The notes: generated by a model not told the origin, from the letters alone. Shown: positions 1 to 8,385, counted from the stretch's first letter. The stretch: 64,000 bases of DNA from an uncultured Clostridium sp. (GCA_900539375.1 UQBY01000012.1:25948-89947), one strand, 5' to 3'. Program-made: numbers and translations.

Positions 1-1
1 T

Positions 2-763
2 CCAGATGAATTTATTCGTTCAAATGGAAAGGAGGCGTTTTTAAAACTTATAAATTCTGCAATATCTTTAATCAGTTATAGGCTGAAAAGGGCTAAGGAG
101 GGAATAAACTTTAAAGAAAATTCATCACTTATTAAATATGGAAAAAGAGTAGCTGAAATACTAGCAGATTTAAATCCAGTAGAAAAGGATGTGTATATTA
201 AAGAAATATCTGAAGATACAGGAATTAAGGAACAATCCATATATGATTTAATATCAAACATAAAAACAAAAAAAGATGAAACTTTTATGAATGGAAAGGA
301 AGAATTTGGAACAGAATTATATTTAGAGCCAGCTTATGTAAAAGCAGAACGTTCTTTAATAAAGCTTATGTTCAATGATAAATATTATGCTGAAATTATA
401 AAAAGTATTTCATCAGAAGATTTGGTATTAAATTCACATAAAAAAATATTTAATTTAATAATTGCATCTAAAGATAATAATGCTAATAATATAAAAGCAT
501 ATATAGAGGCAGGATGTGATGATATTGAATCGTCAAAAGAATTAACTAAAATAAATGAACTTAATCTTTTAGAAGTCAATGATATAGAAAGACTTGCTAA
601 AGAATGTATAAAAAAAGTAAAGTTATTTAAGCTTAATGAAAAATTAGAAGGTTTAAAAAAGGAGCAGAAGGAATTGGAGCAAAAAGGAAAAATTCAAGAA
701 TCCATAGAAATTGCTATAGAGCTTACTAAATTAAATGAACAAATTAAAAAGGAAAGAGGTTAA
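2..763 (+). CDS. dnaG: DNA primase DnaG, C-terminal part (5' end outside window)
   Basis: Primase makes the RNA primers for replication at the fork, working with the DnaB-type helicase. The frame is open from base 2 to the TAA at 761-763, about 253 codons; its first residues, PDEFIRSNGKEAF, match the conserved stretch that follows the TOPRIM core in DnaG. The rest is the helical C-terminal helicase-interaction region, rich in Lys/Glu and ending in a likely coiled coil. The zinc finger and catalytic core lie upstream of the window. The stop is directly followed by a TTG and then rpoD, the classic dnaG-rpoD macromolecular synthesis order, which supports the assignment. An ATG-like GTG at 191 is only an internal codon. 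Confidence 0.93.
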   Translation, partial: PDEFIRSNGKEAFLKLINSAISLISYRLKRAKEGINFKENSSLIKYGKRVAEILADLNPVEKDVYIKEISEDTGIKEQSIYDLISNIKTKKDETFMNGKEEFGTELYLEPAYVKAERSLIKLMFNDKYYAEIIKSISSEDLVLNSHKKIFNLIIASKDNNANNIKAYIEAGCDDIESSKELTKINELNLLEVNDIERLAKECIKKVKLFKLNEKLEGLKKEQKELEQKGKIQESIEIAIELTKLNEQIKKERG

Positions 764-776
764 TTGAAAATGGCGG

Positions 777-783
777 AAGGAGG
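777..783 (+). promoter_or_regulatory. Ribosome binding site deciding the rpoD start
   Basis: AAGGAGG lies 10 nt before the ATG at 794. Upstream in-frame starts TTG 764 and ATG 770 would place this perfect Shine-Dalgarno inside the coding region, so 794 is preferred. A weaker purine stretch (GGAAAGAGG) before 764 leaves a 10-residue longer form possible. Confidence 0.7.
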
Positions 784-793
784 CAAGAGTAAA

Positions 794-1891
794 ATGGAAG
801 CAAAGGTAAAAACTAATAATGATAAAAAATCTAAAAGCGATAAGATGTCAATTGTAAAGGGGTTAATTGAAAAAGCAAAGAAAAATAATAGTATAACATA
901 TAAAGACATAATGGATGAAGTAGAAAACATAGATTTATCTCCTGAACAAATGGATAAAATATATGAAATTTTAGAAAGTATGGGAGTAGAGATAATAGGG
1001 AATATGGAAGAAGAAATACATGAAGAAGAGGAAGAGATAGATCTTTCTGTTCCAGAGGGAATAGCTATTGATGACCCTGTAAGAATGTATTTAAAAGAAA
1101 TAGGTAAAGTTCCACTATTATCTTCAGAAGAAGAAATAGAACTTGCTAAAAGAATTGAACAAGGAGATATGGCTGCTAAAAAGAAATTAGCAGAAGCAAA
1201 TCTTAGACTTGTTGTAAGTATTGCTAAAAGATATGTAGGAAGAGGTATGCTTTTCCTTGATTTAATCCAAGAAGGTAATTTAGGTCTTATAAAGGCAGTA
1301 GAAAAATTTGATTTTAGAAAGGGATATAAATTTTCTACTTATGCTACATGGTGGATTAGGCAAGCTATAACAAGAGCAATAGCAGACCAAGCAAGAACTA
1401 TTAGAATTCCAGTTCATATGGTTGAAACTATTAATAAGCTTATAAGAGTTCAAAGACAATTACTTCAAGAGCTTGGACGTGACCCATTCCCAGAAGAAAT
1501 TTCAAAGGTTATGGACTTACCAGTAGAAAAAGTTCGTGAAATTCAAAAAATTGCTCAAGAGCCTGTATCTTTAGAAACTCCAATAGGAGAAGAAGAGGAT
1601 AGTCATTTAGGAGATTTTATACCAGATGATGAAGCACCAGCACCAGCAGAAGCAGCTGCTTTCACTATGCTTAAAGAACAACTTATAAATGTTTTAGATA
1701 CATTAACACCAAGAGAAGAAAAAGTATTAAGACTTAGATTTGGTCTTGATGATGGAAGAGCAAGAACTCTTGAAGAGGTTGGTAAGGAGTTTAATGTAAC
1801 AAGAGAAAGAATAAGACAAATTGAAGCAAAAGCCTTAAGAAAATTAAGACACCCTTCAAGAAGTAAGAAGCTTAAAGATTATTTAGATTAA
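794..1891 (+). CDS. rpoD: Primary sigma factor RpoD/SigA
   Basis: The housekeeping sigma-70 factor that directs RNA polymerase to -35/-10 promoters. From the ATG at 794 it has 365 residues, normal for a Firmicute SigA. Region 1.1 is followed by an acidic linker (EEEIHEEEEEID); region 1.2 begins near residue 93 (DDPVRMYLKEIG). Region 2 carries the -10 recognition helix (YATWWIRQAITRAIADQART), and region 4.2 ends with the -35 helix-turn-helix (VTRERIRQIEAKALRKL). It follows dnaG with no gap, so the two are probably cotranscribed, and a strong stem-loop follows the stop. Alternative upstream starts at 764 (TTG) and 770 (ATG) would add 8-10 residues without domain content. Confidence 0.97.
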   Translation: MEAKVKTNNDKKSKSDKMSIVKGLIEKAKKNNSITYKDIMDEVENIDLSPEQMDKIYEILESMGVEIIGNMEEEIHEEEEEIDLSVPEGIAIDDPVRMYLKEIGKVPLLSSEEEIELAKRIEQGDMAAKKKLAEANLRLVVSIAKRYVGRGMLFLDLIQEGNLGLIKAVEKFDFRKGYKFSTYATWWIRQAITRAIADQARTIRIPVHMVETINKLIRVQRQLLQELGRDPFPEEISKVMDLPVEKVREIQKIAQEPVSLETPIGEEEDSHLGDFIPDDEAPAPAEAAAFTMLKEQLINVLDTLTPREEKVLRLRFGLDDGRARTLEEVGKEFNVTRERIRQIEAKALRKLRHPSRSKKLKDYLD

Positions 1892-1901
1892 TTATTTATG
1901 G

Positions 1902-1951
1902 CTGCTGCAAAAATATTCTTATTTAAGAATGTTATATGCAGCAGTTTTTTT
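1902..1951 (+). terminator. Terminator of the dnaG-rpoD transcript
   Basis: Arms CTGCTGCA (1902-1909) and TGCAGCAG (1937-1944) enclose a second small stem (ATTCTT/AAGAAT) and are followed by a run of seven T. It starts 10 nt after the rpoD stop. Confidence 0.88.
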
Positions 1952-1988
1952 AGTTTTATAAAAAATCATTAATTTAAGGAGAAATTTC

Positions 1989-2684
1989 ATGGAATTAAGT
2001 AAAAGACTTGAGTTTATTGCAAAACATATAGATAAGTGTAAAAGTATTGCTGATATAGGAACTGACCATGGATATATTCCTATATATGTAGTAAAAAATA
2101 ATTTATGTGAAAGGGCTATAGCTTCAGATATAAATAAAGACCCAGTAAAAAAGTCAAAATTAAATATATCTTTAGAAGGACTTTCAGAAAAAATAGAAAC
2201 AAGACTTGGTGGAGGTTTAGAGCCTATAAAAGCTAAGGAAGTTGAAGGAATTGTAATAGCTGGCATGGGAGGAAATCTTATAAGGGATATTTTAGAAGAA
2301 GGAAAAAATAAACTTCCATTTTTAAAATTTATAATATTACAACCTGCACAAAATCCAGAGGTTTTAAGAGAATATCTATATAATAATGGATATAAAATAT
2401 TAGAAGAGGATTTGTGTTTTGATGAAGGGATATATTATGAATTATTTAAGGTAGTAAAAAGTAATGAAGAACATACAAGAGTTGATAATATTTTTTATGA
2501 ATTTTCACCAATACTACTAAAAGAAAAACATCCTTTAATGTTACCTTATTTAGAAAATAAAGAAGAAAAGTATAAAAAAATATTAAGCTTTATAAAAGAT
2601 GATAGCAAAGCTGCTAAAAAGAGAAAAGAAGAAGTTATAGAAAAGATAAACTTTATAGAAAATTTAAAAAAGGGGCTAAAATAA
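1989..2684 (+). CDS. trmK: tRNA (adenine(22)-N1)-methyltransferase TrmK
   Basis: SAM-dependent methyltransferase that makes m1A at position 22 of bacterial tRNAs. The 231-residue protein has the Rossmann SAM loop IADIGTDHGYIP near residues 20-31, typical of TrmK (COG2384), and a second conserved block AGMGGNLIRDIL near 90; the C-terminal third is a Lys/Glu-rich helical domain as in the family. AAGGAG stands 7 nt before the ATG. The next gene begins 1 nt after its stop; the trmK/NIF3-like pair directly after rpoD is a common Firmicute arrangement, which supports both calls. Confidence 0.93.
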   Translation: MELSKRLEFIAKHIDKCKSIADIGTDHGYIPIYVVKNNLCERAIASDINKDPVKKSKLNISLEGLSEKIETRLGGGLEPIKAKEVEGIVIAGMGGNLIRDILEEGKNKLPFLKFIILQPAQNPEVLREYLYNNGYKILEEDLCFDEGIYYELFKVVKSNEEHTRVDNIFYEFSPILLKEKHPLMLPYLENKEEKYKKILSFIKDDSKAAKKRKEEVIEKINFIENLKKGLK

Positions 2685-2685
2685 A

Positions 2686-3480
2686 ATGAGTATTTATGTT
2701 AAAGATATAATTAAAGCTATGGAAAAAATAGCACCTCCTTCTTTAAAAGAAAGTTATGATAATGTAGGTCTTATGGTTGGAGATAAAGAAAAAGAAGTAC
2801 ATAAAGTATTACTTGCTTTAGATTGTACTAAAAAGGTTATTGAAGAAGCAAAAAAAAATAATATAGATTTAATAATAACTCATCATCCATTAATTTTTAG
2901 AAAACCTAGTAGAATAGTTAAAGATGATTTACAAGGCTTTAAAATAATTGAGCTTATAAAAAATGATATATCATTATTTTCAAGTCATACAAATCTTGAT
3001 TCTGTAAAGGGTGGAATTAATGAAGAGATAGTAAATATTCTTGGGTTTAAAAGTAAAAAAATTATAGAAGAAAGCAAAGTTTTAGGTTTTCAATCTTCTG
3101 GCATAGGAAGAATAGTTGAACTTGATGAAGAGAAAACACCAGAAGAAATAATAAAAATAGTAAAAGAAAAGCTTGTTGTAGAAAATTTAAGAGCTGTTAT
3201 AGGAGAAAGAAAAATAAAAAAAATAGCCATTATAAATGGAAGTGGTCAAGATTATTTTCAAGATGCATTAAGACTTGGAGCAGATTGTATTATAACAGGA
3301 GATACAACTTATCACTTTGCATCAGACTATAAAGAAATTGGATTAACAATAATAGACCCAGGACATTTTAAAACAGAATGGATTGTATTTTTAAAGGTAA
3401 TGAAAAAGATAGAAGAAAAATTTCCTGAAATAGAATTTATCCATTCTAATGAATGTGAAGACCCATATGAATTTTTATAA
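2686..3480 (+). CDS. NIF3-like dinuclear metal-centre protein (YqfO/YbgI family)
   Basis: Member of the NIF3/DUF34 family, often labelled GTP cyclohydrolase 1 type 2; the true substrate of most members is unsettled. The 264 residues contain the metal-binding motifs of the family: ITHHPLIF near 64-71, SSHTNLD near 99-105, and the C-terminal IDPGHFKTEW and IHSNECEDPY segments with further His/Glu ligands. Length corresponds to the short form without the PII-like insert found in Bacillus YqfO. It is translationally linked to trmK (one base apart). Confidence 0.9.
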   Translation: MSIYVKDIIKAMEKIAPPSLKESYDNVGLMVGDKEKEVHKVLLALDCTKKVIEEAKKNNIDLIITHHPLIFRKPSRIVKDDLQGFKIIELIKNDISLFSSHTNLDSVKGGINEEIVNILGFKSKKIIEESKVLGFQSSGIGRIVELDEEKTPEEIIKIVKEKLVVENLRAVIGERKIKKIAIINGSGQDYFQDALRLGADCIITGDTTYHFASDYKEIGLTIIDPGHFKTEWIVFLKVMKKIEEKFPEIEFIHSNECEDPYEFL

Positions 3481-3544
3481 AAAAAGTTTTAATTATTATT
3501 TAATTGTGTTCATAGTTTTCAAAATATATAATTTACTATAGAAT

Positions 3545-3573
3545 AAAAAATGGACTATATATATTATAGTCCA
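3545..3573 (-). terminator. Probable terminator of the rnpB transcript
   Basis: A perfect 9-bp inverted repeat, TGGACTATA (3551-3559) and TATAGTCCA (3565-3573), with a 5-nt loop. On the minus strand it is followed by TTTTTTATTC, so it acts in the rnpB direction. It lies about 80 nt beyond the mature rnpB 3' end. The 3481-3650 gap holds nothing else I can support. Confidence 0.7.
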
Positions 3574-3650
3574 TACTTAACTTTACAATAAGGGAAAAAC
3601 AAGGGAAAATAAAATTTTTCCACATGATTAACCCAGTAAAAATCAAAGTT

Positions 3651-3993
3651 ACGAGATAAGCCATAAGCGGGGTTCTGTATTAAGCAATCATCTATCTAGA
3701 CCTACTGTTGCCAATAGGTTCAAGCGACGCACCCAGAAACGGAACGGGCCATTCCTTAAATGTTTCTCTATTCGGTCTTGCTCCAAGTGGGGTTTACATA
3801 GCCGTGAAGTCGCCATCACGCTGGTGAGCTCTTACCTCGCCTTTCCACCCTTGCCTGAAAAAACAGGCGGTATATCTCTGTTGCACTATCCTTCAAGTCG
3901 CCTTGACTGGACGTTATCCAGCACCCTGCCCTGTGGAGCCCCGACTTTCCTCTCCTAGCTTAAAGCTAGCAGCGATTGCACGTCTTACTCGCA
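3651..3993 (-). ncRNA. rnpB: RNase P RNA (type A)
   Basis: Catalytic RNA of RNase P, which trims tRNA 5' leaders with the RnpA protein. Read on the minus strand, the 5' part contains GAGGAAAGTCGGGGCTC, then ACAGGGCAGGGTGCTGG, the AGTGCAACAGAGA block and GGGTGGAAAGGCGAGGTAAG. The 3' part contains ACAGAACCCCGCTTATGG. These are the universally conserved P4/CR elements of the bacterial type A fold. The ends (GCGAGTAAG at the 5' side, CTTATCTCGT at the 3' side) pair to form P1, which sets the approximate boundaries. Exact termini are uncertain by several bases. GC content is clearly higher than in the surrounding genes, as expected for a structural RNA. Confidence 0.95.
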
Positions 3994-4074
3994 AAATTCA
4001 TGATAACATAATAGTTTAAATATTACAAGGAATTTTTAAATAAAGTTTATTAAAAAATAATAAATAGGTATATT

Positions 4075-4320
4075 TTAAGGAATAAATATAAATAATAATA
4101 GCAATAATATAATTACAAATAAACCATAAAATCCAACACCACATACTAATAATGTTATAAAAAAACAGCACAATACACAAAGTTTACCAGGACTTATAAA
4201 CAAAAATATAGGCCATTTTAAAAATTTTTTAAAACCTTTGTTATAAAAATGCTCACAGTTATTTTTTAAATCATCAAAATTATTTTTATATCTTTTATTA
4301 ATTATAATTCCCCCTAACAA
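4075..4320 (-). CDS. Small predicted membrane protein, function unknown
   Basis: An 81-residue frame on the rnpB side of prmA. The N-terminal half is basic and polar; the C-terminal half has two very hydrophobic stretches (FISPGKLCVLCCFFITLLV and GLFVIILLLLLFIF) that would span the membrane as a hairpin. No ATG is available: the start is TTG at 4320 with AGGA 6 nt upstream, while a GGGGG just inside the frame could instead serve a rare ATA/ATT start. It has no recognisable family. It ends about 80 nt upstream of rnpB on the same strand and may share a transcript with it. Coding status is moderately likely. Confidence 0.45.
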   Translation of the reverse strand: MLGGIIINKRYKNNFDDLKNNCEHFYNKGFKKFLKWPIFLFISPGKLCVLCCFFITLLVCGVGFYGLFVIILLLLLFIFIP

Positions 4321-4403
4321 AAATATCCTATAGTACTATATATAATATGATATTAAAACATAATTAAAAAATATTTTTGAAGAGTTAATTTATATATAAA
4401 ATT

Positions 4404-5270
4404 TTATGCTCTTATAAAAATAGCTGTACACCATTCATTTGTTTGATGTTTTTCTATTATTTTAAAGCCATAGCTTTCTACCATATTTTTAACTTTATCA
4501 AAGCTCCATTGAACAAGTCCAGATACAAGTAATTCACCATCTTTTTTTAGATGTTTAGTTATTAAAGGCATAAACATTTCAGTTTCTTCTCCACCTATGT
4601 TTATATAAATCCAGTCAAAATCACCTTCTATAGTAATTTCTCCAGAAAGTGCATCTCCAACTAGTGTTTTTATTGTAGAAATATTATTTAATGATGCATT
4701 TAATTCAACTTCATCTTTAACATCTCTAATATCTACAGCCACAACTTCAGAAGCATTTTTAATGGCAGTTGCAAGGGATAAAATACCAGAGCCTGTTCCA
4801 ATATCTAAAACTCTTTTATTAGTAAAATCTTTTTCTAATATAACCCTTAATAAATCTTGAGTAGTTTCATGAAGTCCAGTACCAAAAGCACCTTGGGAAA
4901 TAAAATTAATTTTCTTTTTACCTTCTTCAACTTCTTCTTCTGGAGAAGCTAAAATCCACTCATCATTTATTTCTATTGCAGGAATAGAAAAGTTATCATA
5001 AGTATAATTTTCTTCATATACATTAAGAGGTTTTTCATTCATAATTTCAGTTACCTTTTTAGTAAAGTTAGGTAATTCATTTTCTTCACCATCAAAAGCT
5101 ATTTTAAGATTTACTATATCATCTTCTTTTTCTATATAACCATAGCCATTTTCATCAGTAGTAATTTCTAATGGGCTTTCATAAAATGTATTAAATATAT
5201 CATTTATTTGAAGAAGTTCAATTTTACTATCTACTTCTTTTAGTGGCATTTCATAAGTTAAAATAAACAT
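4404..5270 (-). CDS. prmA: Ribosomal protein L11 methyltransferase PrmA-like
   Basis: SAM-dependent methyltransferase of the PrmA family, whose best-known member methylates ribosomal protein L11. The C-terminal half carries the SAM loop LDIGTGSGILSLA and VVAVDIRD; a segment before it, SQGAFGTGLHETT, matches the PrmA signature G(A)FGTGxHxTT. The post-motif region reads DWIYINIGGEE where canonical enzymes have a NILA-type sequence, so substrate may differ. The ATG at 5270 is chosen because AAGGAG lies 8 nt upstream; a TTG at 5288 would extend it by six residues but include the ribosome site. 288 residues, slightly short for PrmA. Confidence 0.8.
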   Translation of the reverse strand: MFILTYEMPLKEVDSKIELLQINDIFNTFYESPLEITTDENGYGYIEKEDDIVNLKIAFDGEENELPNFTKKVTEIMNEKPLNVYEENYTYDNFSIPAIEINDEWILASPEEEVEEGKKKINFISQGAFGTGLHETTQDLLRVILEKDFTNKRVLDIGTGSGILSLATAIKNASEVVAVDIRDVKDEVELNASLNNISTIKTLVGDALSGEITIEGDFDWIYINIGGEETEMFMPLITKHLKKDGELLVSGLVQWSFDKVKNMVESYGFKIIEKHQTNEWCTAIFIRA

Positions 5271-5431
5271 AAAAGTATCTCCTTTCAAAGTAAACTAACA
5301 TTATATTATTACATTTAAAAGAAGCTGTAAAGATATATAGAATTTCCTCGCATTTAGTTAGAAAGTTTTAATTTTTAAATTTTTGTATATGATATAATTG
5401 TTATAAGAAATGAAATTAGGAGGAAGTTTTC

Positions 5432-6388
5432 ATGAAAAAAATAGTAGTATTAGATGCAATAACATTAGGAAATGTAGACTTTGATAAATTAAAAGAATTT
5501 GGAGAAGTAATTCTTTATGATAAAACTAAAGTTGAAGATGTAGAAGAAAGAATAAAAGATGCATCAATAATTTTAACTAATAAAGTAGTTTTAAATAAAG
5601 ATAATTTAAAAGATGCAGAAAAGTTAGAAATAATATGTGAAACTGCAACAGGCTTTAATAATATTGATGTAGAATATGCAAAAAGCAAAAATATAGCAGT
5701 AACTAATGTTGCAGGATATTCTACGCCAACAGTAGCACAACATACCTTTGCTACACTTTTACATCTTTATGACAAAATAGGCTATTATGATGAGTTTGTT
5801 AAAAGTGGAGAATACTCAAAATCAGGAATGTTTACTAATTTAGACAGACCTTTTAATGATATAGAAGGGAAAACTTGGGGAATTATAGGCCTTGGAAATA
5901 TTGGAAAAAGGGTAGCTAAAATTGCAGAAGCTTTTGGTGCAAAGGTTGTATATTATTCAACATCAGGTAAAAATAATAACTCAGATTATAAAAGAGTTGA
6001 ATTAGATGAATTATTAAGTGAAAGTGATATTATTTCAATACATTCTCCTTTAAATAAAAATACTGAAGGTTTATTTAACTATGATAACTTAAAGAAAATG
6101 AAAAAAACTTCAGTTCTTATAAACATGGGTAGAGGACCAATTGTTGTGGAAGAGGATTTAGCTAAAGCAATAGATGAAAATATAATTTCAGGAGCAGCCC
6201 TTGATGTATTTTCAGTAGAACCAATGCCAGAAAATAGCCCATTATTAAAAATTAAAAATAAAGAAAAAATTGTTATGACACCTCATATAGCTTGGGCAAG
6301 TATAGAAGCTAGAGAAAGATTATTTAATGATTTAATAGAAAATATTAAGGCCTTTTATAAAGGGGAAAGGAGAAATAGAGTTGAATAA
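5432..6388 (+). CDS. D-isomer-specific 2-hydroxyacid dehydrogenase
   Basis: NAD(P)-dependent oxidoreductase that interconverts 2-keto acids and D-2-hydroxyacids in the cytoplasm. The 318-residue protein has the family's split catalytic domain and a central Rossmann fold with GLGNIGKRVA near 153-162. Catalytic residues are visible: Arg in INMGRGPIVVEED, Glu in the following DVFSVEPMPE block, and His in TPHIAWAS near 285. Substrate cannot be read from sequence; glycerate/hydroxypyruvate-type and lactate-type enzymes share these motifs. AGGAGG precedes the ATG. Its last 8 bases overlap the next gene, implying coupled translation with the flavin-binding protein. Confidence 0.88.
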   Translation: MKKIVVLDAITLGNVDFDKLKEFGEVILYDKTKVEDVEERIKDASIILTNKVVLNKDNLKDAEKLEIICETATGFNNIDVEYAKSKNIAVTNVAGYSTPTVAQHTFATLLHLYDKIGYYDEFVKSGEYSKSGMFTNLDRPFNDIEGKTWGIIGLGNIGKRVAKIAEAFGAKVVYYSTSGKNNNSDYKRVELDELLSESDIISIHSPLNKNTEGLFNYDNLKKMKKTSVLINMGRGPIVVEEDLAKAIDENIISGAALDVFSVEPMPENSPLLKIKNKEKIVMTPHIAWASIEARERLFNDLIENIKAFYKGERRNRVE

Positions 6389-6860
6389 TTTTATGAGAAG
6401 AAAAGAAAGGGAAATAACTGATAATAATAAGATAATTGAAATTATTGACAAATGTGATTGCTGCAGATTAGGTTTTAAAGATGAAGAAAGTGTGTACATA
6501 GTGCCATTAAATTTTGGATATAAAAAAGAAGATGAAAAAATCATTTTATATTTCCATGGCTCTAATGAAGGAAAAAAAGTAAACTTAATAAAATCACAAT
6601 CTAATATTGGCTTTGAAATGGACACAAAACATGAACTTATTAAAGATGAAGTGGCTTGTGGGTATTCTTATTTATATCAAAGCATTATTGGAAATGGAAA
6701 TATTTCAATAGTTGAAGATATGACAGAAAAAATAAGTGCATTACAATGTATTATGAAACATTATTCAAAAAAGGATAATTGGAATTTTAATGAAAAAGCT
6801 CTTGAAAGAGTGGCAACATTTAAATTAGTTGTTACAAACTTATCTTGTAAAGAACATTAA
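6381..6860 (+). CDS. Pyridoxamine 5'-phosphate oxidase-family (NimA-like) flavin protein
   Basis: Small FMN-binding split-barrel protein of the PNPOx-like/nitroimidazole-reductase group. It begins with the family-typical MRRKEREI and then CDCCRLGF..VYIVPLNFGY, the region that packs on FMN; residues 75-110 hold the ISIVEDMTEK segment. Start is TTG at 6381, chosen because GGAAAGGAG ends 8 nt upstream; the ATG at 6393 has no site of its own. It overlaps the dehydrogenase stop. Members reduce nitro compounds or bind flavin/heme; the physiological substrate here is unknown. 159 residues, normal length. Confidence 0.82.
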   Translation: MNNFMRRKEREITDNNKIIEIIDKCDCCRLGFKDEESVYIVPLNFGYKKEDEKIILYFHGSNEGKKVNLIKSQSNIGFEMDTKHELIKDEVACGYSYLYQSIIGNGNISIVEDMTEKISALQCIMKHYSKKDNWNFNEKALERVATFKLVVTNLSCKEH

Positions 6861-6880
6861 ATAAATTATTAGGAGGAAAA

Positions 6881-7783
6881 ATGAAAAATATATTAGTTAC
6901 AGGTGGAACAACTTTTGTTAGTAAATATGTAGCAAATTATTTTAAGGAAAAAGGCTATAAAGTTTATGTACTTAATAGAGGAAGTAAAAAACAAATAGAA
7001 GGTGTTAATTTAATATGTGCTGATAGAAATAATTTAAAGGATATATTAAAGCCCTATAATTTTGATGCTGTTATTGATGTATGTGGATATAAAGAAAAAG
7101 ATATTAAAAATTTAATTAATGGATTAAATGAAGTAAAAGATTATATTTTTATAAGTTCATCAGCAGTTTATCCAGAAACTAATCCTAAACCATTTACAGA
7201 AGAACAACCATTAGGACCAAATTCTATATGGGGTCAATATGGAATAGACAAAATGGAAGCTGAAAAATACTTACTTTCTAAGTACAAAAATGCATATATT
7301 TTACGTCCTCCATATTTATATGGTCCAATGCAAAATCTTTATAGAGAACCTTTTGTTTTTGAATGTGCTTTAAAAAATAGAAAATTTTATATACCAGAAG
7401 ATGGGAAAATGAAATTACAATTCTTTCATGTAGAAGATTTATGCAAATTAATTGAAATTATTTTAGAAAAACATCCTAATGAACATATCTTAAATGTTGG
7501 AAATAGTGATTTAGTTCACATAAATACTTTTGTGGAATTATGTTATAAAGTAGCTAAAGCACCTTTAGAAAAGGTATATATTCATAATCATGATAATCAA
7601 AGAGATTATTTTAGTTTTCATAATTATGAGTATGCTTTAGATGTGTCAAAACAAAAGAAATTATTACCAGAAACTAAGAGTTTATTAGATGGACTAAAGG
7701 AATCCTTTAATTGGTATATAGAACATAAAGATGATGTAGCGAAAAAAGATTATATTGAATTTATAGATAATAATTTTGTTTAA
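6881..7783 (+). CDS. NAD-dependent epimerase/dehydratase family (extended SDR)
   Basis: Extended short-chain dehydrogenase, probably acting on a nucleotide-linked or free sugar. Residues 4-14 (ILVTGGTTFVS) form the nucleotide loop, but the usual second and third glycines (GGxGFxG) are replaced by Thr and Ser. The active-site Ser-Tyr-Lys is present: SSSAVYP near 114-119 and YGIDKMEAEKYLL near 140. The C-terminal part (HVEDLCKLI, LNVGNSD) follows the family. Same strand as the preceding gene with a 20-nt gap and an AGGAGG site, so perhaps one operon with 5432-6860. Substrate unknown. Confidence 0.82.
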   Translation: MKNILVTGGTTFVSKYVANYFKEKGYKVYVLNRGSKKQIEGVNLICADRNNLKDILKPYNFDAVIDVCGYKEKDIKNLINGLNEVKDYIFISSSAVYPETNPKPFTEEQPLGPNSIWGQYGIDKMEAEKYLLSKYKNAYILRPPYLYGPMQNLYREPFVFECALKNRKFYIPEDGKMKLQFFHVEDLCKLIEIILEKHPNEHILNVGNSDLVHINTFVELCYKVAKAPLEKVYIHNHDNQRDYFSFHNYEYALDVSKQKKLLPETKSLLDGLKESFNWYIEHKDDVAKKDYIEFIDNNFV

Positions 7784-7830
7784 TAATATTTATTAACAAA
7801 TAAAAAAGAAAATTTGTTATAATTATAATA

Positions 7831-7918
7831 CAAAGATAAAAACACATCCCGGTAGGTAGTCCGGGAGCAACAAAAAGTTTGTTGTCAGTAACCTGCCTCC
7901 TTGGTTGTCCATTCTTTG
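7831..7918 (+). ncRNA. yjdF-type (azaaromatic) riboswitch leader
   Basis: A structured leader directly before a yjdF-family gene. It has an outer stem CAAAGA/TTCTTTG (7831-7836 with 7912-7918), hairpins CCCGG/CCGGG and CAACAAA/TTTGTTG, and GTAGGT able to pair with ACCTGC. The yjdF motif is known to bind azaaromatic compounds and raise expression of yjdF; position and architecture fit, but I judged this by eye. The AGGAGG of yjdF follows about 15 nt downstream, consistent with translational control. Confidence 0.75.
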
Positions 7919-7947
7919 TTCATTAAAATTTAAAAGGAGGAATTATA

Positions 7948-8367
7948 ATGGACAAAGTATCAATAAGATTGCAGGTATTTTTTGAAGAACCTTTTTGGGT
8001 TGGAATTTTTGAAAAGGATTATAATGGTAAGTTATCTGTATGCAAGGTTACATTTGGAGCAGAACCAAAGGATTATGAAATTCAAAAATTTATTATGAAA
8101 AAATATTATAATCTTATATTTAGTCCTTCTGTTGATTCTGAAGAAAAAATTTCAAGAAAAATTAATCCAAAGAGATTATAACGAGAAGTAAAAAAGCAAA
8201 TAGCAAATGTAGGGATAGGAACTAAATCTCAACAAGCATTAAAGCTTCAACAAGAACAAGGAAAAATTGCAAGAAAAGCTCGTTCTCGTAAAAAACAAGA
8301 AATGGAGAAAGAAATTAAATTTGAATTAAAAAAACAAAAAAGAAAAGAGAAACATAAGGGCAAATAA
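7948..8367 (+). pseudogene. yjdF: yjdF (DUF2992), interrupted by one in-frame stop
   Basis: YjdF-family protein; members are controlled by the yjdF riboswitch and their biochemical role is unknown. The first 77 codons (VFFEEPFWVGIFEK, TFGAEPKDYE) match the DUF2992 N-terminus. A TAA at 8179-8181 stops it, but the same frame continues without a break to TAA 8365-8367 with the expected basic C-terminus (NVGIGTKSQQALKLQQEQ, then RKARSRKKQ). A CAA-to-TAA change would explain it; 139 codons is the normal family length. Either a recent pseudogene, a read-through gene, or a sequencing error; the 77-residue product lacks the charged tail. Confidence 0.85.
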
Positions 8368-8385
8368 ATGTCCTTTTTCTCTTTT
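8343..8385 (+). terminator. Terminator overlapping the yjdF 3' end
   Basis: Nested stems AAAAGAGAAA/TTTCTCTTTT and AAGGGCA (8356-8362)/TGTCCTT (8369-8375) close over the TAA at 8365; the descending arm is U-rich. The hairpin uses the last codons of the full-length yjdF frame, which argues that 8367 is the ancestral gene end. Confidence 0.7.
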
